DNA from: Pseudomonadota bacterium
Lineage (GTDB): Bacteria; Pseudomonadota; Alphaproteobacteria; Rhizobiales; Methylopilaceae
DNA length: 64,000 nucleotides
Reading direction: 5' to 3'
NCBI GenBank assembly: GCA_023388965.1
Contig: JAEWFF010000013.1
Location: 1-64,000 of the forward strand
The first letter of the stretch is position 1; each line of letters begins with the position of its first letter. Positions 42,269-49,969 of this stretch are shown here, in pieces. Both the position numbers and the translations under genes were made by a program. The notes under the pieces are model-generated. The model made no database searches, was not told the origin of the DNA, and was given only the letters and a program-made list of their open reading frames with translations.

Positions 42269-43339
42269 TCAGGCAGCAGCCTTGCGGTTCAGCGCGAGGC
42301 GGTCGTCGACCAGAGCGACGATTTCGTCGACATCGGGGTTCGACATGCCCACCTGGCGGGCGGCCGTCTGTACGAGGCGGTCGACGCGCTCGATATTGGG
42401 AGCGCCGGCGAACAGCGCGCGCGCGGCCGAGGACGGCTTGGCGAGCGACTTTGCCGCGTTCGCATATTTCTCGAACGGAACCATATCCGCCGGATCGGCG
42501 CCGAGCGCGATGCAGACATCGCAGACCCATTTGTAGATCTGCTCGGACTTCGCGATATCCGAATGCACGGCCTCCTGGATGGAGCGGGCCGCGTCGGGCT
42601 GCACGCAGCGGTAATTACCCGTCAGCAGCATGGCCCATTTCGCCAGCGGCACGAACACCGAATCATGCACCTTGAGCTTGACCGGCAATTCGATCTGCTC
42701 GCCGTTCACCTCGAAACGTACTGCCTCGATTCCGGCCTGCATGTCGCGGAGCATCGCCGTCACCTCGTCGGAGGGCAGGCGGGCCACCTTGAAGTTGGTG
42801 GGAAGCGTCACCTGCAGCACATTGGGCTTCTCTTCCGGCGGGCGGAAGGCCTGCGGATCGGGGCTGCACAGGGTTACATTGGCCGGGTCGAAATCGGCCC
42901 ACACGCTCGCATCTGTGAAGCAATGCGCGAGATCTGCCGAGGCAAGGCGCGGCAGGCGGCGCAGATAGGGCAGCGGCGGCATGTTCATGATCGACATCGC
43001 CGGCACCTTCGCCTTGGCGACGGCCGCCAGAAGCTCACGCACGCCCGGCGCGCGGTATTGCGGCTCCTGCATGGCGAGGCCGACGAGATCGTAATCCGCG
43101 GGGTTCACCTCGGCGGGCGTCGCCGCACTGATCTTGCCGGGCAGCTTGCGCGAGTCGACTTCGATCAGGCCTTCGCGGCCACGGACCGGGAAGCGCACGC
43201 GCGTGCCTTCGGCATTGATGATCTCGGCCTCGGCCGGCAGGCATACGAGGCGCACATTGTGGCCGGCCATGGCCAGCTTGGTGGCCAGAAGCGATCCGTA
43301 GGACGCGCCGAGGATCAGGACATTGTACTTCTTTGACAT
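42269..43339 (-). CDS. Ketopantoate-reductase-like NAD(P)-binding protein
   Basis: 356 residues starting MSKKYNVLILGASYGSLLA, a dinucleotide-binding Rossmann motif (GxSxGS variant), with an alpha-helical C-terminal half as in ketopantoate reductase/6-phosphogluconate-dehydrogenase-like proteins. Segments DYDLVGLAMQEPQY and VPAMSIMNMPPLPYL occupy the positions of the nucleotide and substrate loops. The substrate is unknown; classic PanE is shorter (about 300 residues). The ATG at 43339 has GGAGC upstream. A structured leader with its own terminator lies 120 nt upstream on the same strand. Confidence 0.65.
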   Translation of the reverse strand: MSKKYNVLILGASYGSLLATKLAMAGHNVRLVCLPAEAEIINAEGTRVRFPVRGREGLIEVDSRKLPGKISAATPAEVNPADYDLVGLAMQEPQYRAPGVRELLAAVAKAKVPAMSIMNMPPLPYLRRLPRLASADLAHCFTDASVWADFDPANVTLCSPDPQAFRPPEEKPNVLQVTLPTNFKVARLPSDEVTAMLRDMQAGIEAVRFEVNGEQIELPVKLKVHDSVFVPLAKWAMLLTGNYRCVQPDAARSIQEAVHSDIAKSEQIYKWVCDVCIALGADPADMVPFEKYANAAKSLAKPSSAARALFAGAPNIERVDRLVQTAARQVGMSNPDVDEIVALVDDRLALNRKAAA

Positions 43340-43459
43340 AACAGCTCCGCTAAATGCCGGCACAGGCCGACGGCATGGTTCGAGACTAAGGAGCAATCCG
43401 GCGAGCTGAACCGGCCTCGGCGTCATATGATCTATTCGGCGCTGGAATGGGCGCGCACG

Positions 43460-43490
43460 AAAAAGGCCGCCCCGTGGGAACGGGGCGGCC
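43460..43490 (-). terminator. Strong intrinsic terminator on the minus strand
   Basis: GGCCGCCCCG (43465-43474) and CGGGGCGGCC (43481-43490) form a perfect 10-bp stem with a 6-nt loop. Read on the minus strand the stem is followed by TTTTT. The plus strand has no U-run, so it ends a minus-strand transcript starting near the tRNA gene, before the gene at 43339. Confidence 0.85.
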
Positions 43491-43615
43491 AAGGTGAGAG
43501 GGGGCAAGAGATAAGCCCACGGCGTCCTTTCATCACCGCTCGTGCGGCGGGGGAAGATGCCTTCAGGGAATAGGTCTTATCTGCCTGCAGGCATGAGACG
43601 AGGCTTGCTCTTGCC
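43491..43615 (-). ncRNA. Candidate structured RNA (leader or sRNA) ending at the 43460-43490 terminator
   Basis: The minus-strand transcript folds by eye into a closed domain. GGCAAGAG (43608-43615) pairs perfectly with CTCTTGCC (43503-43510); directly inside, ATAAGACC pairs with GGGCTTAT (one mismatch; 43573-43580 with 43511-43518). Local stems are TGCC-TGCA-GGCA (43582-43593) and a CATC/GATG helix capped by CCGC-ACGA-GCGG. An intrinsic terminator follows. I do not recognise it as a known riboswitch or sRNA class. The small open frame across it also spans the terminator and is unlikely to be translated. Confidence 0.5.
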
Positions 43616-43645
43616 GGATTCGCCCCAGTGTGATCACTGGCCCGC

Positions 43646-43735
43646 GGACGGATGGCCGAGTGGTTTAAGGCAGCGGTCTTGAAAACCGCCGTGGGGGCAA
43701 CTCCACCGTGGGTTCGAATCCCACTCCGTCCGCCA
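43646..43735 (+). tRNA. tRNA-Ser (anticodon TGA)
   Basis: The cloverleaf closes with acceptor stem GGACGGA / TCCGTCC, discriminator G and encoded CCA. The anticodon loop CTTGAAA gives anticodon TGA, reading UCA/UCG. A long variable arm (GTGGGGGCAACTCCAC region) is typical of serine tRNAs. The T-loop GGTTCGAATCC is canonical. Length is 90 nt with CCA. Confidence 0.97.
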
Positions 43736-43819
43736 TTTCGATGGTTTCCAGCACACCGCTCGCGTTCTGGATGGTTTCCTTGCAGCATAAACACTGAGCG
43801 GGCCAGGGAAGCTGGTCAG

Positions 43820-44545
43820 ATGTCTGGTTTGGATTGGGACGTTCTGCTTGTGCAGTTTGTCGCGCTGGGGCTTGGTGCTCTGATCAAGGGGGCGACGGGC
43901 AGGGGCTTCCCGTGGTTTCCATGCCGCTTCTGGCAATATTCCTCGGCGTTCCGCATGCGATCGCCATTCTGATCATTCCTATCGTCGCGACCAATTTCTG
44001 GCAGGTCTGGCAGTTTCGGCACGAGGTGCGCGAGGCGAGATTCCTCCCCAGCATGCTGCTGGTGGGCGTGGCGGGAATTGTCGTCGGCACCATGGCGCTG
44101 AAGCATTTCGCGGTAGGGTGGAGTTCGCTCTGCCTCGGTCTGATCCTCACGAGTTATATCGGGCTGCGCGTCGGCAAACCCTCTTTCGCCACCTCTGCGC
44201 ACATCGCGCAACGGCTTGCGCTGCCGATTGGGCTTGCCGATTGGGGTGCCTTTCATCCATTCGATGAATTTGCCGCGCGCGCGATTGATCTTCGCGATAT
44301 CGGCGATGTTCATGGTTTTCGCGCTCGCTCAACTGCTCTCGATGATCTTCGCCCGGATGTATGAGTGGAGTTTCGTCATCGAGGGTTTGATCGCGCTCGT
44401 GCCGGTGTTTCTCTTCATGCCGCTCGGAAACCGGCTTGGGCGTCAGTTAGGGCCCAAGGGTTTCGACATGATCTTTCTCGCCGCGCTTGCGATGAGCGCG
44501 CTGGCGCTGGCCTATTCGGGATGGACCGCCGTAAGTCAGGGCTAA
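43820..44545 (+). pseudogene. Decayed TauE/SafE-family membrane transporter
   Basis: Three frames together give one TauE/SafE protein (putative sulfite/organosulfonate exporter). The start MSGLDWDVLLVQFVALGLGALIKGATGRG is in one frame. At about 43900-43910 (GGGCAGGGGCTT) the reading shifts to GLPVVSMPLLAIFLGVPHAIAILI... and continues to LALPIGLA. Near 44225-44245 it shifts again to PFIHSMNLPRARLIFAISAMFMVF... up to the stop. At the second break the second-half signature normally preceding PFIHSMNL is missing, so sequence has been lost. A tandem TGCCGATTGGG lies at that junction. Not functional as read. Confidence 0.8.
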
Positions 44546-44656
44546 GGAAGTGATCGACTGGTTGTCCGCAACGGCGACTTCGTCGTGATGGCAGTTGAGC
44601 CGTTTGCCCGCCGCTCTATCTCTAGGGATTCAGGGGAGATCGGAGACAACGCAAAA

Positions 44657-44869
44657 ATGACAAAGCGATTCAAGATCGGCGATCATGTGAGCTGGAATTC
44701 GGAAGCCGGCCGCGTATCGGGCACCATCATCGCCGTCCATACGAAGGATTTCGATTACAAGGGCCATACGCACCGCGCGACGCAGGACGATCCGCAATAC
44801 GAGATCAAGAGCGACAAGACCGACCATGTCGCCGCGCACAAGGGCAGCGCCCTCAACCATTTGGGATAA
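44657..44869 (+). CDS. DUF2945 (hypervirulence-associated TUDOR-like) small protein
   Basis: A 70-residue protein, MTKRFKIGDHVSWNSEAGRV, followed by GTIIAVHTKDF and PQYEIKSDKTDHVAAHKGSALNHL, matching the small DUF2945/HVA1-type Tudor-like fold. Function is unknown; members occur beside stress and DNA-repair genes. The ATG at 44657 gives the exact family length. The DUF488 gene begins 9 nt after its stop, so the two are probably one unit. Confidence 0.85.
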   Translation: MTKRFKIGDHVSWNSEAGRVSGTIIAVHTKDFDYKGHTHRATQDDPQYEIKSDKTDHVAAHKGSALNHLG

Positions 44870-44878
44870 AGACAGAGC

Positions 44879-45427
44879 GTGACGCGGCCCTTTTTTACCA
44901 TCGGCCATTCGAACAGGAGCATCGGGGAGTTCACCGATCTGCTGCGCGAAGCCGAGGTGGAACTCGTCATCGATATCCGGAAAATGCCGTTGTCGAGAGC
45001 CAATCCGCAATTCAACGAGAACGCGCTGCCCGGCGCGCTGCAGGCTTTCCAGATCGGATACGAACATAATGCCGCGCTCGGGGGCCTGCGCGGCAAGGCG
45101 CAGACATTACCTGCCGAAATCAACGGTTTCTGGACCAATAAGAGCTTCCATAATTACGCGGATTATGCGCTTTCGGACCAGTTCCACGCGGGGCTGGAGC
45201 GCCTGCTGGAGGCGGGGCGCAAGCGGCGCTCGGCGATCATGTGCGCGGAGGCGGTGTGGTGGCGATGCCATCGCCGCATCGTCGCCGATTATCTCATCGC
45301 GAGCGGCGAGAGCGTCTTCCACATCATGAGGCCGGGCCATATCGAGCCCGCCCATCTGACGCCGGGCGCCGTTGTCCAGACGGACGGGAAAATCGTCTAT
45401 CCCGCTTCGCACGAAGCCGGAACGTGA
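44879..45427 (+). CDS. DUF488 family protein (copy 1)
   Basis: A 182-residue protein starting at GTG: FFTIGHSNRSIGEFTDLL and VIDIRKMPLSRANPQFN are the defining N-terminal blocks, and IMCAEAVWWRCHRRIVADYL carries the conserved Cys-Glu...Cys-His-Arg motif thought to form the active or metal site. Biochemical role is unknown. It follows the DUF2945 gene closely and converges on the LysR gene, 12 nt away. A second, more divergent DUF488 protein is encoded at 61964-62419. Confidence 0.88.
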   Translation: MTRPFFTIGHSNRSIGEFTDLLREAEVELVIDIRKMPLSRANPQFNENALPGALQAFQIGYEHNAALGGLRGKAQTLPAEINGFWTNKSFHNYADYALSDQFHAGLERLLEAGRKRRSAIMCAEAVWWRCHRRIVADYLIASGESVFHIMRPGHIEPAHLTPGAVVQTDGKIVYPASHEAGT

Positions 45428-45439
45428 GACGTCTCGGTA

Positions 45440-46339
45440 CTAACCGGATTTGCCGATCGCGGTTCGCTTTTCGAGAAAAAGCTGCGCCAGATCGCCGAAC
45501 CGGCTGACCAGGGAGTTGTGTTCCGGCCGTGAAATGATCTTCACGTCCGCGGCAGGGGCGTTTTTAAGCGGGCGATACACGACGCCCTTCCGGGTCAATG
45601 TCTGTACGGCTTCCGGAACGAGCGCGACGCCGAGGCCGGCGGCGACAAGACTGACCATGGAATAGGATTCGACGACCTCCTGGGCGATACGCGGCACGAA
45701 ACCCGCCTCGATGCAGCAATCGCGGAGGTAGCGCGCATAATTGGAATCGTGCAGACGCAGGAATACGTGCGGGTCGTCGGCAAGATCGCTCAGCCGGAGG
45801 CTTTTCTTCGCTGCCAGCCGATGGTGTTCCGGCAAGGCGGCGACGACTTTTTCATGCCACAGAACCCTCGATTCCAGATCGGGTGTCGGAGCGGGGTGGC
45901 GGATGACGGCGAGATCGACGCGCTGGCTTTGCAGCGCCAGCAATTGTTCCTGCGGCGCAAGTTCGTGCAGACGGATCACGACGCCGGGCTCGTTCGCCCG
46001 GTAGAAGGCGATCAGGCCCGCCAGCCGGTCGAGCAATACGGAGCCGGTCGTCGCCATCCTCAGCATGCCGACGCTGCCATGGCCGATGGCGCGGATTTCC
46101 TGCGCCGCATCCTCGATCTGGGCGAGGATCGTGCGCGCCCGCTCGAGAAGCGCGGCACCCGCCGCCGTCAGTTCGACCCGCCGGCTCGTGCGCAGGAACA
46201 GCGCCGTCTGCAATTCCGCTTCGAGGGCCTGAATCTGCTGGCTCAGCGGCGGCTGCGACATGCCGAGCCGCTTCGCCGCAATGGTGAAGCTCAGTTCCTC
46301 GGCAAGCACGACGAAGTAACGAAGCTGATTGATATGCAT
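45440..46339 (-). CDS. LysR-family transcriptional regulator
   Basis: A 299-residue LysR regulator. The N-terminal winged helix-turn-helix is residues 1-60 (MHINQLRYFVVLAEELSFTIAAKRLGMSQPPLSQQIQALE), followed by the linker helix and a periplasmic-binding-protein-like effector domain (about 90-290). It is divergent from the hydrolase/ABC-transporter cluster, the classical place for a regulator of that cluster. Its close relatives include BenM/CatM-type and cyn-type regulators, but the effector is unknown. The 107-nt divergent region contains ATCGAT boxes around a shared promoter motif. Confidence 0.92.
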   Translation of the reverse strand: MHINQLRYFVVLAEELSFTIAAKRLGMSQPPLSQQIQALEAELQTALFLRTSRRVELTAAGAALLERARTILAQIEDAAQEIRAIGHGSVGMLRMATTGSVLLDRLAGLIAFYRANEPGVVIRLHELAPQEQLLALQSQRVDLAVIRHPAPTPDLESRVLWHEKVVAALPEHHRLAAKKSLRLSDLADDPHVFLRLHDSNYARYLRDCCIEAGFVPRIAQEVVESYSMVSLVAAGLGVALVPEAVQTLTRKGVVYRPLKNAPAADVKIISRPEHNSLVSRFGDLAQLFLEKRTAIGKSG

Positions 46340-46360
46340 CGAGTAGTCTATACGCGAATT

Positions 46361-46402
46361 ATATCAATCGATCCAGACAATATATTTGACATATCGATCA
46401 AC
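46361..46402 (+). promoter_or_regulatory. Putative LysR operator and promoter for the hydrolase gene
   Basis: ATCGATC boxes at 46367-46373 and 46393-46399 flank CAATATATTTGACA (46378-46391), which ends in a perfect -35 hexamer TTGACA. The same 14-mer recurs upstream of the transporter genes at 49000-49013. The region is markedly AT-rich for this genome. Confidence 0.55.
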
Positions 46403-46446
46403 GAGTTGCCCAATCCGGTCATTCTGCAAGGAAAGAAATATATCTC

Positions 46447-47721
46447 ATGGCTGGCCGCGCTTCTCACGGCGATAACAGGGCTTCTTCGAGCGGCCAATTG
46501 GCAATGGCGCGGCTCGACGAACTCGCCCGCTTTTCATCCGAAACGGGACGCCTGACCCGGCTCTATCTGACGCCGGAGCACAAGGCAGCGGCGCTGTGCA
46601 TCGAGGGCTGGATGCGCGAGGCCGGCATGCAGGCGCATGTCGATGCGGTCGGAAATGTCGTCGGCCGCTATGCCGGGAAAACGCCCGATGCGCGTACGCT
46701 CATTCTCGGATCGCATATCGATACGGTGCGCGATGCCGGCAAATATGACGGCGCGCTCGGCGTGATCTCGGCCATACAGGCGGTCGGGGAATTGAACACG
46801 GCCGGCGAGCGGCTGGATGTCGCCATCGAAGTGGTTGCCTTCGGCGATGAGGAGGGCGTGCGCTTTCCCGTAACGCTCAACGGCTCGCGCGCGCTGGCCA
46901 GCAGCTTCGATCCGGCAAGCCTCGACGTGCGGGACAATGACGGCATCAGCCTCGCCGACGCATTGCGCGCATTCGGCGGCGATCCGGCGACTATCGCTTC
47001 CTTGCGGCGGGACCCGTCGCGGATTTCCGGTTATGTCGAGCTTCACATCGAGCAGGGGCCTGTCCTCGAAAGCGAGGATCTGCCGGTAGGTGTCGTTACC
47101 GCGATCAGCGGTGCGAGCCGCTTTTCCATCGTGGTCTCGGGCGTGGCCGGACATGCGGGCACGGTGCCGATGAATCTGCGCCGCGATGCAGTGGCCGCGG
47201 CTGCGGAGGTTACGCTTGCCGTCGAGGCCGTCGCGTCTTCAGCCGACGATCTGGTGGCGACGGTCGGCTACGTTGCCGTCAAGCCCGGCGCCGTGAATGT
47301 CATTGCATCCGAAACCACTCTCTCGCTCGATATCCGCAGCCCGCGCGATGCCGTTCGGCTGGCGGCGATCGAGGAACTGCAATCGCGCATTGCTGCGATT
47401 TCCGTGCGCCGCAAGGTCGAAATCCGGATGTCGTGCACCTACGATGCGCCGGCGGTCACTTGCGACGCAAAACTCATCGAGCGGTTGTCGCGCGCCGTAG
47501 AGCGGCATGACATCCGGCCGCGTCTCCTGCCGAGCGGGGCAGGGCATGACGGGCTGGTGATGGCGGCATTGGCCCCGGTCGGAATGTTGTTTGTTCGCTG
47601 CCGGGGTGGCATCAGTCATAATCCTGCCGAATCCATTACCCCTGCCGATGCCGGTACGGGTATCTCCGTGCTTGTCGAGTTTCTTCGCGGCTATGCCTCC
47701 GGCTCAGCCGCATCATCCTGA
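46447..47721 (+). CDS. Zn-dependent amidohydrolase, AllC/N-carbamoyl-amino-acid hydrolase type (M20)
   Basis: A 424-residue cytosolic metallohydrolase of the allantoate amidohydrolase / N-carbamoyl-L-amino-acid hydrolase / beta-ureidopropionase group. Metal ligands lie in GSHIDTVRDAGKYDGALG, FGDEEGVRFP and YVELHIEQGPVLE; the C-terminal ligand is in GGISHNPAES. GVAGHAGTVPMNLRRDA marks the lid domain. These enzymes release ammonia or carbamate from ureides and carbamoyl amino acids. It heads the LysR-linked cluster, followed 9 nt later by a second M20 gene. The precise substrate is not determined. Confidence 0.87.
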   Translation: MAGRASHGDNRASSSGQLAMARLDELARFSSETGRLTRLYLTPEHKAAALCIEGWMREAGMQAHVDAVGNVVGRYAGKTPDARTLILGSHIDTVRDAGKYDGALGVISAIQAVGELNTAGERLDVAIEVVAFGDEEGVRFPVTLNGSRALASSFDPASLDVRDNDGISLADALRAFGGDPATIASLRRDPSRISGYVELHIEQGPVLESEDLPVGVVTAISGASRFSIVVSGVAGHAGTVPMNLRRDAVAAAAEVTLAVEAVASSADDLVATVGYVAVKPGAVNVIASETTLSLDIRSPRDAVRLAAIEELQSRIAAISVRRKVEIRMSCTYDAPAVTCDAKLIERLSRAVERHDIRPRLLPSGAGHDGLVMAALAPVGMLFVRCRGGISHNPAESITPADAGTGISVLVEFLRGYASGSAASS

Positions 47722-47730
47722 TGGTGTAAC

Positions 47731-48957
47731 ATGTCCTCCGATTTTAACCGTATCAGTGCCTTTGTAGAGAGCGAGCGCGAGCGTCAGATCGCCTTTCTCG
47801 CCGAAATGGTCCGCGTCCCCTCCGACAATCCGCCGGGCGATTGCCGGCCTCATGCGGAACGCGCTGCCGAACTGATCGAGGCGCTGGGTTTCGAGGTCGA
47901 GCGTCATGCGGTTCCGGAAGCGTTTGTCCGCGCCAACGGCATGGTGTCCGCGACCAACCTCATCGTGCGCCATCGTTTCGGCGACGGGCCGGTCGTGGCG
48001 CTCAATGCCCATGGCGATGTCGTGCCGCCCGGCGAGGGCTGGACGTTCGATCCATACGGCGCGGAAATCGCCGATGGCTGGATGTATGGGCGCGGTGCGG
48101 CCGTTTCAAAATCCGATTTCGCGACCTATGTCTTTGCGCTTCTCGCGCTGAAGGAGATTGCCGCGCCGTTGAAGGGAACGGTCGAACTGCATCTGACCTA
48201 TGACGAGGAAATCGGCGGCGCGGTCGGTCCCGGTTGGCTTTTGTCCGAAGGCATCACGAAGCCCGATTACGTCATTTCGGCCGGCTTCTCGTATGGCGTG
48301 GTCAACGCGCACAACGGCTGCCTGCATCTCGAAGTCGAAGTCACCGGCCGTTCGGCCCATGCCGCAAAGCCCTATACGGGTGTCGATGCCCTTGAAGGGG
48401 CGACGCATATCCTCAGCGCGCTCTATGCCTGGAGAGGCGCGCTCGCCACCCGGACGTCGGCCATCCCCGGCATCGGCAGCCCGCAGATGACGGTCGGCCT
48501 CATTCGCGGCGGCATCAATACCAATGTCGTGCCTGACCGCATTACCTTCAGGCTCGATCGCCGCATGATCCCCGAGGAGAAGCCGGAAGCGGTCGAGAGC
48601 GAATTGAGATCGGTGATCGCCGAAGCCGCGAAGGCTTTTCCCGAAGCCCATGTCGATGTGCGCCGCATACTTCTGGCCCAGCCGCTGACGCCGACACCGG
48701 ATTCCGAGAGACTGAGCGCGATCATGTGCCGGCATGCAAGCGAGGTCATGGGGGTGCCGGTCGAGGCCGGAGGCGTGCCTCTTTATACCGATGCCCGTCT
48801 TTACGCGTCGGCCGGAATCCCGACCGTTCTTTACGGTGCCGGCCCGCGTTCCATCGAGGAAGCCAACGCCCATCGTGCCGATGAGCGGCTGCCGCTCGCC
48901 GAACTGCCGAAGGCAACGGAGGTCATCGCCCGCACGCTTTGCGAATTGCTGTCTTAG
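47731..48957 (+). CDS. M20-family metallopeptidase (ArgE/DapE/aminoacylase type)
   Basis: A 408-residue M20 peptidase/deacylase. Zinc ligands are in ALNAHGDVVPPGEGWTFDPY and YDEEIGGAVGPGW; the catalytic Glu pair is EE of the latter. GRSAHAAKPYTGVDAL begins the dimerisation domain and PLYTDARLYASAGIPTVLYGAG holds later ligand positions. Relatives remove acyl groups from N-acyl amino acids or cleave dipeptides. It is in the same unit as the AllC-like hydrolase and upstream of the transporter, which suggests stepwise breakdown of an imported amino-acid conjugate (inference). Confidence 0.87.
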   Translation: MSSDFNRISAFVESERERQIAFLAEMVRVPSDNPPGDCRPHAERAAELIEALGFEVERHAVPEAFVRANGMVSATNLIVRHRFGDGPVVALNAHGDVVPPGEGWTFDPYGAEIADGWMYGRGAAVSKSDFATYVFALLALKEIAAPLKGTVELHLTYDEEIGGAVGPGWLLSEGITKPDYVISAGFSYGVVNAHNGCLHLEVEVTGRSAHAAKPYTGVDALEGATHILSALYAWRGALATRTSAIPGIGSPQMTVGLIRGGINTNVVPDRITFRLDRRMIPEEKPEAVESELRSVIAEAAKAFPEAHVDVRRILLAQPLTPTPDSERLSAIMCRHASEVMGVPVEAGGVPLYTDARLYASAGIPTVLYGAGPRSIEEANAHRADERLPLAELPKATEVIARTLCELLS

Positions 48958-48964
48958 GGTCGGG

Positions 48965-49013
48965 TAGATCGATATCGATATCGAATAGATCGACACCTCC
49001 AATATATTTGACA
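48965..49013 (+). promoter_or_regulatory. Palindromic operator and promoter motif before the ABC transporter genes
   Basis: TCGATATCGATATCGA (48969-48984) is a perfect 16-bp palindrome, flanked by direct repeats TAGATCGA at 48965-48972 and 48986-48993, 21 bp apart. CAATATATTTGACA at 49000-49013 is identical to the motif at 46378-46391 and includes TTGACA. A GATCGA box follows at 49021. This looks like an internal, co-regulated promoter. Confidence 0.55.
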
Positions 49014-49112
49014 GATTGAAGGATCGAGTGAAGGCTTTGCGTCAGACGGGAACGGAAAGTTCCCGCCGGACATCGACAGATGTCCGGACAAAATAAAACG
49101 GGAGGAACAGAA

Positions 49113-49898
49113 ATGAATCGCAGAACCATTCTCGGGCTTGTCTGCGCCGTTGCGGCTTTTGGCGCGCTGCCTTCGGCCGCCTCGGCGGATGCTCTGGAGG
49201 ACATCACGAAGGCTGGTGTCCTCCGCGTTGCCGTTCCGCAGGATTTTCCGCCCTTCGGGTCGGTCGGCGCCGATCTGCAGCCTCTCGGCTATGATATCGA
49301 CACCGCCCGGCTGATTGCCGAAAAGCTCGGCGTAAAGGTCGAGCTGATACCGGTCACGAGCACCAACCGCATTCCGTATCTGCAGACCAACAAGGCCGAT
49401 CTCGTCATATCGAGCCTGGGACGCAACGCCGAGCGCGAAAAGGTGATCGATTTCACCGATCCCTATGCGCCGTTCTACAATGGCGTGTTCGGCCCCGCCG
49501 ATATCAAGGTGGAGAAGGCTGAGGATCTCGTCGGCAAGACCGTCGGCGTCACGCGCGGCGCGGTCGAGGATCTTGAACTCACCAAGATCATTCCCGATGG
49601 CGTCAGCGTCAAACGATACGAGGACAACAACGGCACCATCTCGGCCTTCCTGTCCGGGCAGGTCGAACTGATTGCGACCGGAAACGTCGTCGCGGCGGCA
49701 ATCGTCGCCAACAATCCCAAGGTCAAGCCGGAATCGAAATTCCTGATCACCAATTCGCCCTGCGCCATCGGCCTGCGCAAGGACGAGCCGGCATTGCTCG
49801 CCAAGGTCAATGAAATCATTGCGGAGGCGCGCAAGGACGGCTCGCTCAACAAGATTTCGGAGAAATGGCTCGGCATGCCGCTGCCGCAGGAATTCTGA
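49113..49898 (+). CDS. Polar amino-acid ABC transporter substrate-binding protein (family 3)
   Basis: A 261-residue periplasmic protein with signal peptide MNRRTILGLVCAVAAFGALPSAASA. The mature part LRVAVPQDFPPFGSVGADLQPLGYDIDTARLIAEKLGVKVELIPV is the family-3 opening; RNAEREKVIDFTDPY and GKTVGVTRGAVEDLEL follow. It binds an amino acid or related compound for the two permeases downstream. The ATG has GGGAGG about 8 nt upstream. The conserved Arg/Asp pocket residues are present; the ligand is unknown. Confidence 0.9.
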   Translation: MNRRTILGLVCAVAAFGALPSAASADALEDITKAGVLRVAVPQDFPPFGSVGADLQPLGYDIDTARLIAEKLGVKVELIPVTSTNRIPYLQTNKADLVISSLGRNAEREKVIDFTDPYAPFYNGVFGPADIKVEKAEDLVGKTVGVTRGAVEDLELTKIIPDGVSVKRYEDNNGTISAFLSGQVELIATGNVVAAAIVANNPKVKPESKFLITNSPCAIGLRKDEPALLAKVNEIIAEARKDGSLNKISEKWLGMPLPQEF

Positions 49899-49969
49899 CC
49901 GGACCCCGATCCCGGGGAGGCCGAGCGGATGACGCGAGGTCTCCCCGTATCGCGCATGAGGGGTAGGGC

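Noticed and set aside
43432..43533. Leader peptide (33 codons) ahead of the ketopantoate-reductase-like gene
   Set aside because: The frame runs straight through the terminator hairpin and has no ribosome site or run of regulatory codons.
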